Both the position numbers and the translations under genes were made by a program. Below, in pieces: positions 29,587 through 36,345 of a stretch of 51,909 bases of DNA; the first letter of the stretch is position 1; the number at the start of each line of letters is the position of its first letter. The DNA is from UBA7887 sp964408735 (GTDB taxonomy: Bacteria; Pseudomonadota; Alphaproteobacteria; UBA7887): NCBI GenBank assembly GCA_964408735.1, contig CAYPAX010000020.1:1-51909 (forward strand), read 5' to 3'. The notes beneath the pieces were generated by a model, which was not told the origin of the DNA, did no database searches, and worked only from the letters and a program-made list of their open reading frames with translations.

Positions 29587-30127
29587 ACGGCGCGGCGCGC
29601 GCCCCGGGCAGGGTGCCCGCCCCGGGCTGAGCGCCGAGGATCTGGCGCTGTGGCGCCACGTCACGCGCGGCGACGCACGCCTGCCCGACCGCCTCGACGA
29701 CGATGCCTACGACGCCCTGCCGCCCGACGAGGACGCACCCGCACCGAAGCGCTCGCGCCCGGCGCGCACCGTCAGCCAACCGCCCCCCGTGCAGCCCGGC
29801 CGCCCTGGCGGCCTCGACAAGCGCAGCGCCCAGCGCCTGCGCCGCGGCCAGACCGAGATCGAAGCGCGCCTCGACCTGCACGGCCTGACCCAGACCGAGG
29901 CCCACCGCGCGCTCAACGCCTTCGTCGCCGGCCAACAGGCCGCCGGGCGCCGCTGTGTGCTCGTCATCACCGGCAAGGGCGAGCGCGGCGAAGGCATCCT
30001 CCGCCAGGCCCTGCCCCGCTGGCTCGCCGAAGCCCCCAACGCCGGGCGCATCCTCGCCATCGAACAAGCCCAGCCCCGCCACGGCGGCGACGGCGCCTTC
30101 TATGTGCTGTTGCGGAAGGGGCGCTGA
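29567..30127 (+). CDS. Smr/MutS2-type domain protein (putative endonuclease)
   Basis: The 186-residue protein has a Pro/Arg-rich N-terminal half and a C-terminal Smr domain with ARLDLHGLTQTEAHRAL (the LDLHG motif) and VLVITGKGERGEGILR (the TGKG motif), ending GDGAFYVLLRKGR. Smr domains nick DNA or RNA in characterised cases; the physiological role of stand-alone alphaproteobacterial copies is open. It starts 20 bases before the lutC stop. In most relatives it follows mltA directly; here lutABC separates the two. A 95-bp piece of this gene reappears at 33786-33880. Confidence 0.9.
   Translation: MSQGRRERRGARPGQGARPGLSAEDLALWRHVTRGDARLPDRLDDDAYDALPPDEDAPAPKRSRPARTVSQPPPVQPGRPGGLDKRSAQRLRRGQTEIEARLDLHGLTQTEAHRALNAFVAGQQAAGRRCVLVITGKGERGEGILRQALPRWLAEAPNAGRILAIEQAQPRHGGDGAFYVLLRKGR
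29966..30060 (+). repeat. Direct repeat, copy A (inside smr)
   Basis: These 95 bases, coding the Smr TGKG motif and following helix, are repeated in the same orientation at 33786-33880 with 87 of 95 matches by hand alignment and no gaps. The two copies bracket the 30.1-33.8 kb segment. Confidence 0.8.
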
Positions 30128-30249
30128 GGTGCGCGTTGATGGCGCGATCGATTGCTGTACGAGCTCGGCGCGGAAATCACCGCTCCACGCCCGATATCGG
30201 ACCTGAATCGGCGGTGTTCCCGACGCGGAAAGAGTCCTCTTGGCCCGTT

Positions 30250-30414
30250 TCAGTGGACAGTTTGGAAAGATCCGGTTGCCTTCTCCTCGAAGTCGGCCGG
30301 GCTCGTGTTGCCAAGGCAGCCATGGCGCCTTTTGCGCCTATAGAACACCTCGATATACGCGAACAGATCGATGTACGCGAACAGACCGGCACGTGCCTCG
30401 TCGGGTGTCTGGTG
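30250..30414 (-). pseudogene. IS3-family transposase remnant (C-terminal end only)
   Basis: The frame ending at 30250 reads DEARAGLFAYI, then IEVFYRRKRRHGCLGNTSPADFEE. This is the C-terminal end of the IS3-family DDE transposase (usual pattern ...FEYIEVFYNRxRRHSxLGYxSPxxFE). Only about 54 codons remain, with no catalytic triad, no start and no OrfA. A perfect tandem copy of six residues (FAYIDL/FAYIEV) reflects an 18-bp duplication near 30358-30388. The rest of 30128-30451 has nothing I can identify, apart from IS-end-like sequence CCCGTTTCAGTGGACAG near 30243-30259. Confidence 0.75.
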
Positions 30415-30451
30415 GCGAACCCGATCCGCGATAACGCCCGCGCTGCTTCGG

Positions 30452-31270
30452 TCAGGCCCAGTGGGGGCGTTGCCAGACTTCGGACCAGAAGCTCTCGTAG
30501 CCGAGGCCGCGCCGTTGTGCTTCCAGCTGGACCGCGGTGCGGGGTTGCACGTGGCCCAAGTTGACCGTGCTGCCGAACAGACGCAGGAACGCGATCTGGT
30601 CCTCAAGCGATTGCGCCTCCCAGACCAATAGGCCGGCACCGATTGCGTCGACCAGGCGCTCCGCCTGGCGTGCCTTGATCGGGCCCACCATATCGCTCGA
30701 CACTTCGCCCCGGGCGATGGCCTGAAAGACGATATGTACCCGCTTGGCGCCGGCGGCCAAATCCCGCTCCGCGCGCGCGATCCGCTCCTCCAGCGGCACC
30801 ACATCGACAATTGGCTTGCGGATGACCTCCTGCACCACACTGGTCACCGTGAAACCGTCGGCGGTGGCCCGGCGGATGGTCTCGGCGCGCTGCTCGTCGG
30901 ACATTTTGATGACGCCGTCGCAAACTTCCAGGCCGCTAAAGCCGGCTCCCCGTGCCCAGTCAACGAAGGCATCGTATTGCCCGTAATGCAGCGCCATTTC
31001 CAGCAAGGTGCCGCCAGGGTAGGGCTCCACCGCGGCCTGTTTCAGGAGCGCGATGGTCTGCCGCAGCATTTGCGGGCTGGCCAGGACGGCCGAGCCATAG
31101 GCGATCTTCACCCGGTCGATATAGGGCGCCGCCACCTCGAGCAAGGCGCTGACATCGGCCAAGCCTTCGCCGAACAGCGAGATCCAGGTCTGGCCGGTCT
31201 CGCGCGGCTTGTCCTGGCCCATCTTGCGGCCGAGGAGCGACAGCAATTGGTCATTCGAGATGGCAGCCAT
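30452..31270 (-). CDS. Phosphosulfolactate synthase (ComA)-family protein, divergent
   Basis: The 272-residue TIM-barrel protein matches ComA along its length: PRETGQTWISL, LLEVAAPYIDRVKIAYGSA, VEPYPGGTLLEMAL, GFSGLEVCDGVIKMSDEQR, FGSTVNLGHVQPRTAVQLEAQRRGL. ComA adds sulfite to phosphoenolpyruvate to make phosphosulfolactate. Several positions differ. The EVGKK loop with the proposed catalytic Lys137 of Methanocaldococcus ComA reads QEVIRK (Lys kept, Gly lost, with a two-residue insertion). The EGRESG segment is replaced by VFQAIARG, and GTS by GSA. So the fold is clear and the reaction is not. It lies 66 bp downstream of an isochorismatase-like gene on the same strand, probably as one operon. 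Confidence 0.82.
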   Translation of the reverse strand: MAAISNDQLLSLLGRKMGQDKPRETGQTWISLFGEGLADVSALLEVAAPYIDRVKIAYGSAVLASPQMLRQTIALLKQAAVEPYPGGTLLEMALHYGQYDAFVDWARGAGFSGLEVCDGVIKMSDEQRAETIRRATADGFTVTSVVQEVIRKPIVDVVPLEERIARAERDLAAGAKRVHIVFQAIARGEVSSDMVGPIKARQAERLVDAIGAGLLVWEAQSLEDQIAFLRLFGSTVNLGHVQPRTAVQLEAQRRGLGYESFWSEVWQRPHWA

Positions 31271-31336
31271 GGTCCTTCAATCTTCCTGTTGAGCGGTTCT
31301 GCGGGTGGTGTCGCTGTGCGGGCCGGCGGCAACGTT

Positions 31337-32023
31337 TCACGGCGCGCCGAGCAGGTCGATAATATGCGCAGACGGCGCCACTCTGGCAAAGTGGCGCGCC
31401 AGAATTTGCAGGCTTTGCTCGAGAAACGCCGGCTCCCACGAGGCGCAGGCATCCTCGGCCACGAAAACGCGATAGCCGAGCTCGGCCGCGCTGCGGGCCG
31501 TCGATTCGACGCAGGCATCGCCATAGACCCCGCAAGCGACGACCGATTGGATGTCGGCCGCCCGCAGCCTCGCCTCGAGGTCGGTGGTCAGAAACGCGTC
31601 CATCGATGTCTTCTTGAGCACGGGCTCCCCCGCAGCTGGCGAGAGTGCGGCGATAATGTCCATCGCCGGATCGTCGGGCGGCAGTATCGCCGACGCCCCT
31701 GTGCGGGCTTGCCGTTGCTCACTGCGGTAGCGGATGGGAGCGCTGCGGATTGGCTTGCCGTCGCCGGGATCGCTCACGAACGCGGTATAGAATATCGACT
31801 GCCGCGCGGCGCGAAAGGTCTCAATCAAGCGCCGGATCGCGGGCACCAAAACCGTGTCGACGCGTTCAACGAGATGGTGGGAATAGCCCGGCTCGAGGCT
31901 GTCCATCGACTTCGCCAAGCCGACATCGCGCGACACGCAAACGGGCTGCATGTCGATGACGATCAGCGCCGCGGGACGGGTCAGCGGGAAATCGAAGGGC
32001 GGAAATGCTGCCGTACTACTCAT
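31337..32023 (-). CDS. Isochorismatase-fold cysteine hydrolase
   Basis: The 228-residue protein has the catalytic Asp in ALIVIDMQ, Lys in VLKKTSMDAFLTT and the nucleophile Cys in VACGVYGDACVESTAR, the three landmarks of isochorismatase-like amidohydrolases. Members hydrolyse amides such as nicotinamide, N-carbamoylsarcosine, ureidoacrylate or biuret. The specificity here cannot be read. An insertion after the first strand (VSRDVGLAKSMDSLEPGYSHHLVERVD) is longer than in nicotinamidase. The ATG at 32023 has GGGAG just upstream. It heads a two-gene operon with the ComA-like gene and is divergent from the solute-binding protein. Confidence 0.88.
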   Translation of the reverse strand: MSSTAAFPPFDFPLTRPAALIVIDMQPVCVSRDVGLAKSMDSLEPGYSHHLVERVDTVLVPAIRRLIETFRAARQSIFYTAFVSDPGDGKPIRSAPIRYRSEQRQARTGASAILPPDDPAMDIIAALSPAAGEPVLKKTSMDAFLTTDLEARLRAADIQSVVACGVYGDACVESTARSAAELGYRVFVAEDACASWEPAFLEQSLQILARHFARVAPSAHIIDLLGAP

Positions 32024-32235
32024 GTTCGCTCCCGCCATGCTGTGCCCCGTTCGCGCCAAACTCCGATCATGAAACGCGAGTTTCGGAGACCGAGCCGTCA
32101 TCACTATACGCGACCGCACCGATCCGACCAATCCCGGGCCCTTGCCGTTCCGTTCGCACAACCTCGAAAAGTCCGGTATTCTGCGTCCCGCGGATCGCCC
32201 ATCGGCGAAGGAAACCGTGTCAGACGGGACTCGAA

Positions 32236-33585
32236 ATGCTTTCTCGACGACGATTCCTAAGGACCACCGCGGCCGTGAGCGCAAGCGCGGCCGCCTTTGC
32301 CGGATTTCCTTACATAAAGACGGCGCACTCGGCCGGAAAATTGAAACTGGCCCTCTGGGATCACTGGGTTCCCGGCGTCAACGATGTGCTGAGACGATTT
32401 TGCGAGCAATGGGGCGCCGACAACGGGGTCGAGGTCTCGGTCGATTTCATCACCAGCATCGGCAACAAGCTGTTGTTGACGGCACAGGCGGAATCGCGGG
32501 CCAAAACCGGGCACGACGTCATTATGCTGGAAACCTGGATGCCGTCGATGTTCCGGCACCGGCTCGAACCGGTTGACGACGTGGTCGCCGATATCATTGC
32601 CGAGCACGGTCCCTTGGCGCCCTATGCGACGTATCTGGCGCACCTCGACGGTGTGTGGCGGGGATCGCCCTCGCCCGTCGGCTCCCCGAATTTTCCCTCG
32701 GTCTCTCGGCTGGACTATTACCGGACCTATGCCGATATCGATTTGCGAAAGATATTTCCCGCCGGCGGCGAGCGCGATCCGGCCGTGGTCGAACAATGGG
32801 ATTACGACCGGTTCTTGACAGCCGCGAAGAAGCTTCACGCCGCCGGGAAGTCGTTCGGCGCGCCCATTTCGCCAGGCAACGATGGCCCCCAATGGCTGGG
32901 GGCCGTGTTCGCTGCGTACGGGGCGGCCGTCATCGATGAGGCGGGCGAGGTTGCGGTCGATTCCGACGCCACGCGCTCGGTGCTGGATTACCTCTCGCAA
33001 TTGACTCAGGTGATGCCGGACAATGTCTATGCCTGGGACGATGCCGCCAACAATCGCTGGATCATTTCCGGCCGGGGGTCGGGAATATGCAACCCGCCAA
33101 GTGCCTGGGCGGTGGCGAACCGAGACAATCCCGAAGTCGGGAAGCAGCTGTGGCATCACGATAATCCAAGAGGGCCTGAGGGACGCTTCCGGACCGGAAA
33201 TCCGAACTTTTGGGGCATATGGGATTTTTCGGAGAATATTTCGGCGGCCAAGGACTTGCTGAGATATGTCGCGAGACAGGACGTGGTGCATCGGCTCGTT
33301 GCGGCATCGCAAGGCTACGATATCCCCATTATCACCTCCCATTACCAAAGCAATGCGTATTGGACGAATGCGGGGCCACCCAAAGGGGTCATTTACAATT
33401 ACCCCATTCGCGGCGATGAGACCCAGATCGTCGCGGGATATCCGGCGCCTCCCGAATTTGCGTCGCAGGTGTATACGCAGGGAATTCTGCCAAATCTGGT
33501 TGCTCGCGTGACCCAAGCCGGAGAGTCCTTCGACGACGCGATTGCCTGGGCGGAAAACGAGGCCGAGCTGCTGATCCGCGAATAG
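32236..33585 (+). CDS. Tat-exported extracellular solute-binding protein (ABC importer, family 1-like)
   Basis: The 449-residue protein begins with a twin-arginine signal (SRRRFLRTTAAVSASAAAFAG), probably cut after AHSA. The mature part looks like a family-1 (sugar/polyol/oligosaccharide-type) binding protein: KLKLALWDHWVPGVNDVLRRF, the GHDVIMLETWMPS segment, and a hinge region near VEQWDYDRFLTAAKKLH. No permease or ATPase genes follow; the next 850 bp are degraded DNA. It is either an orphan that uses another importer or the relic of a lost transporter. Its neighbours, an amidohydrolase-fold enzyme and a ComA-like enzyme, suggest a small organic acid or amide as ligand, but this is inference. 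Confidence 0.87.
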   Translation: MLSRRRFLRTTAAVSASAAAFAGFPYIKTAHSAGKLKLALWDHWVPGVNDVLRRFCEQWGADNGVEVSVDFITSIGNKLLLTAQAESRAKTGHDVIMLETWMPSMFRHRLEPVDDVVADIIAEHGPLAPYATYLAHLDGVWRGSPSPVGSPNFPSVSRLDYYRTYADIDLRKIFPAGGERDPAVVEQWDYDRFLTAAKKLHAAGKSFGAPISPGNDGPQWLGAVFAAYGAAVIDEAGEVAVDSDATRSVLDYLSQLTQVMPDNVYAWDDAANNRWIISGRGSGICNPPSAWAVANRDNPEVGKQLWHHDNPRGPEGRFRTGNPNFWGIWDFSENISAAKDLLRYVARQDVVHRLVAASQGYDIPIITSHYQSNAYWTNAGPPKGVIYNYPIRGDETQIVAGYPAPPEFASQVYTQGILPNLVARVTQAGESFDDAIAWAENEAELLIRE

Positions 33586-33785
33586 GATGAGACCTGAAAT
33601 CGATTATCGACCAACGTCAATCTATACAATAGCTTGGTGAGCGCACGATTGGATGCCACCGGATTGGTCGTGATGCGTCGAGAGCATGTAACGACATCGG
33701 GTGGACTTGTGGCACCTCAATCGGCGCCGTCGGCAGCCTAGCCGCGGCCGGTAGGGGGCGTTGGCCCGATCCGAACCTGCGGATG

Positions 33786-33880
33786 ATCACCGGCCAGGGC
33801 GAGCGCGGCGAAGGCATCCTGCGCCAGGCGCAGCCCCGCTGGCTCGCCGAAGCCCCCGACGCCGTGCGCATCCTCGTCGT
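33786..33880 (+). pseudogene. Partial duplicate of the smr gene; direct repeat, copy B
   Basis: The plus strand reads ITGQGERGEGILRQAQPRWL and continues EAPDAVRIL, matching Smr residues starting at ITGKGERGEGILR. By hand alignment 87 of 95 bases agree with 29966-30060, with no gaps. The start, LDLHG motif and C-terminus of smr are missing, so it cannot be functional. It is joined directly to the broken RraA-like gene on the other strand. Confidence 0.85.
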
Positions 33881-34281
33881 ATTCCGCGCACGCCTTGTCA
33901 CCGGGGGGATAGAGCCCGGGCAGCGGGTCGCCGTGCCGCAAGCGCCCGTGCACATATGCTTCGATATGATCCATGGCCATGCCGGCTTCCGCCACTTGCG
34001 CCGCAATACCCGCCGGCACCGCGACCACGCCCTCGCCGACGATAGTATCGCCATTGAAGATGGGCACGCCGCCGCGGGCCACGGGCGCGCCCACATCCGC
34101 CGCGAGACCGCGCATCTTCATGCGCGTCACGAGATTGCCCCCCCGCATACCGACATCGTTGCGCCGGTTGGCACAGATAACGCACGCTGAGCACCGGGCC
34201 GGCGAAGGTGCAGGCGTCCGGATTGCAGGCGAAGACATCGCGAATGGCCGCGTTGTGCAGGCCGTGATCCCGCGTCATCAT
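33881..34281 (-). pseudogene. Broken RraA-family (aldolase/regulator-like) gene
   Basis: The minus strand from 34281 reads TRDHGLHNAAIRDVF and then TFAGPVLSVRYLCQ, an RraA-like N-terminal part (an aGPAxTVR-type motif). A frame change follows near 34150-34170. Another frame then reads RGGNLVTRMKMRGLA, PVARGGVPIFNGDTIVGEG, VVAVPAGIAAQVAEA and, near the end, PLPGLYPPGDKACAEYDED. This matches the C-terminal half of RraA/HMG-aldolase-like proteins (GD-x-VVGD-x-x-GVVVVP, then GLYPP). The central substrate-loop region (DGxxRD) is missing. The frameshift plus the internal deletion make it non-functional. At its 3' end it abuts the smr fragment. The assignment rests on motif order only. Confidence 0.65.
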
Positions 34282-34443
34282 GATTGTTCCGCATGCCAGG
34301 ATTGATATTCAGGCGGTTCCGTGAGGTGGCACAGGGCCGAGCACGGCTCAGGGATCTTCTGCCACATCGCCACGCCGCACCGCGTCCGCCTTGAGGCGCC
34401 AGCGCCGGCAGCGTAGCATGCCTGGCGATTGGGAGGGCGCGCG

Positions 34444-34704
34444 GTGGCGGAGCAGGGGGTCGAACAGAAGCTCGCGGCGATACTGGCGGCCGACGCTGTC
34501 GGCTATTCGGCCCTGATGTGGGTTGCCAGATTAGGCAGGCGGGAGGAAGCTCATGCCGCAATGGGAAAGCTGCTTGACCTGAAGCCTGATTTCTCGGTCG
34601 TCTGGGTGACGAAATATCTACACTTCGCCCAGCAAGCATACATCGATCACATTGTCGCCGACCTGCACGCGGCCGGCCTGGATGGCGGCAGGGAGGGGCC
34701 ATGA
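34444..34704 (+). pseudogene. Collapsed cyclase/TPR gene (N-terminus fused to C-terminus)
   Basis: An open 86-codon frame starts at the GTG at 34444 (GGGAGG upstream). Its first 25 residues (VAEQGVEQKLAAILAADAVGYSALM) are the start of a class III cyclase of the local family. It then jumps directly to a TPR-type tail, WVARLGRREEAHAAMGKLL, ending in IVADLHAAGLDGG, like the C-termini of the intact copies (GLRKAGLD). About 500 codons are gone without breaking the frame. One metal-binding Asp remains, but the rest of the catalytic site is lost. Its stop overlaps the ligase ATG by four bases (ATGA), so it may still be translated as a leader for that gene. Confidence 0.75.
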
Positions 34705-36329
34705 GCGGGGGTCTGTCCCATTGGACTCTGATCGATCTGGTTCGGCGGCAGGCGGCGGCCCATGGCGAGCGCGAGTTCATTGCCTTCGAGCATGGCAGCA
34801 GCCTGAGCTTCGCGGGCCTCGAGCGGGAAAGCCAGCGCCTGGCGCGCAACCTGGCGGCGCTGGGCGTGAAGCCGGACGATCGTGTCTTGGCGCTGCTCAG
34901 GAATCGCCTCGAGTTCCTGCTGGCCATGTTCGCGACAATGCGGCTGGGGGCGGTATTCGTGCCGGTGAACACCGAGCTCAAGGGCGCCTTTCTGCAACAC
35001 CAGCTGCGCAACGCCGCGCCGCGCCTGATATTTGTCGATGCCGGCCTGGCCGACGCCTTCGATCACGTCGAGGGCGGCGACGAAAATCTTGTCGCCACCG
35101 TCGTCGTCGCCGGTCCGGTGCCGGCTGAGCCGGCGACCGTGCTAGCCGCCGCGCCGGCACTGACGTTCGAGGATTTCTCCGCGCTCGAGGGCGATATGGG
35201 CGAGGTGCTGGTGGAGCCGCGGCCACAGGACATTGCCTGCATCCTCTACACTTCCGGCACTTCGGGCCCTGCCAAGGGCGTGCTGATGCCCCATGCCCAT
35301 TGCTATCTGTTCGGCGAAGGCATGGCCCGCACCATGCGGATGAGCGAGCAGGACGTTCAATATGTCTGCATGCCCCTGTTCCATGCCATGGGTCTGCTAT
35401 TGCAGGTCTTGAGCGCCTTGATCGTCGGCGCCCGGGTCTATTGCGTCGAGCGCTTCAGTCCCAATCGCTGGCTCGAAGACGTGCGCGGCTGTGGCGCCAC
35501 GGTGACCAATGCGCTCGGCGTGATACCCGAGTTCATCTTCCGCACGCCGCCAAGCGAATTCGACCGCGACCACGCCCTGCGCAGCATCATGGCGGTGCCG
35601 ATCGCCGCCGAATGGGGCGAGGCTTTCGAAACGCGCTTCAACATCAATCTCATGCAGGGCTACGGCATGACCGAAGTCAACGTCGTCTGCTACACGCGCG
35701 ACGGCGACCCGCTGCTGCCGGGCATGGCGGGCCACATTTTGGACGAGTTTTTCGAGGTCCGGGTGGTCGATCCCGATACCGACGAGGTGCTGCCCGCCGG
35801 AGAGATCGGAGAGATCGTGGTCCGGCCGAAAGTGCCGTTCTGCTTCAGCCAGGGCTATTTCCGTATGCCCGAGCGCACGGTCGAGGCCTGGCGGAACCTG
35901 TGGTTCCATAGCGGCGACGCCGGCCACTTCGACCGTGACGGCCGGCTTTTCTTCGACGACCGCATCAAGGACCGCATCCGCCGCCGCGGCGAGAACATCT
36001 CCTCCTTCGAGATCGAGCAGGTGCTCAACGAGCACCCCGAGGTTGCTGAGAGCGCCGTGATCGGCATCCGCGTCGCAGGCGCCGGCGGCGAGGAAGAGGT
36101 CATGGCCTGCATCGTGCCTGCGGGCGGGCGCGCCATCGACAACGTGGCACTGCTCGACTATTGCGTCGAGCACATGCCGCGCTTCGCCGTGCCGCGCTAT
36201 GTCGAGGCGATGTCCGAGCTGCCTAAGACCGCCACCGGCAAGATACGCAAGGAAGCGCTGCGCAAGATCGGCCTCGGCGAGCGCAGCTGGGACCGGGAAT
36301 CGGTCGGCTACAAGATCGCGCGGCGATAG
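34701..36329 (+). CDS. AMP-forming acyl-CoA synthetase (CaiC-like)
   Basis: The 542-residue ANL-superfamily ligase activates a carboxylic acid to the acyl-adenylate and then the CoA thioester. It shows the P-loop ILYTSGTSGPAKGVLMPH (about 182-200), LMQGYGMTEVN, WFHSGDAGHFDRDGRLFF, DRIKDRIRRRGENISSFEIEQVL, and the catalytic lysine in LPKTATGKIRKEAL. The overall pattern is closest to the crotonobetaine/carnitine-CoA ligase group. It is followed after 16 bp by a thiamine-diphosphate enzyme, a pairing seen for oxalate or 2-hydroxyacid breakdown. The substrate acid is unknown. Its ATG overlaps the stop of the collapsed cyclase frame. Confidence 0.9.
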   Translation: MSGGLSHWTLIDLVRRQAAAHGEREFIAFEHGSSLSFAGLERESQRLARNLAALGVKPDDRVLALLRNRLEFLLAMFATMRLGAVFVPVNTELKGAFLQHQLRNAAPRLIFVDAGLADAFDHVEGGDENLVATVVVAGPVPAEPATVLAAAPALTFEDFSALEGDMGEVLVEPRPQDIACILYTSGTSGPAKGVLMPHAHCYLFGEGMARTMRMSEQDVQYVCMPLFHAMGLLLQVLSALIVGARVYCVERFSPNRWLEDVRGCGATVTNALGVIPEFIFRTPPSEFDRDHALRSIMAVPIAAEWGEAFETRFNINLMQGYGMTEVNVVCYTRDGDPLLPGMAGHILDEFFEVRVVDPDTDEVLPAGEIGEIVVRPKVPFCFSQGYFRMPERTVEAWRNLWFHSGDAGHFDRDGRLFFDDRIKDRIRRRGENISSFEIEQVLNEHPEVAESAVIGIRVAGAGGEEEVMACIVPAGGRAIDNVALLDYCVEHMPRFAVPRYVEAMSELPKTATGKIRKEALRKIGLGERSWDRESVGYKIARR

Positions 36330-36345
36330 GCAGAAGAGGACAGGC

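Noticed and set aside
30250..30840. 196-codon minus-strand ORF read as one gene
   Set aside because: Its N-terminal two thirds are an out-of-frame reading of the ComA-like gene; only the last 54 codons resemble an IS3 transposase end.
33738..34238. 166-codon minus-strand ORF as an intact gene
   Set aside because: It joins an incomplete RraA-like half to an antisense reading of the smr fragment; the N-terminal half of the family is in another frame.
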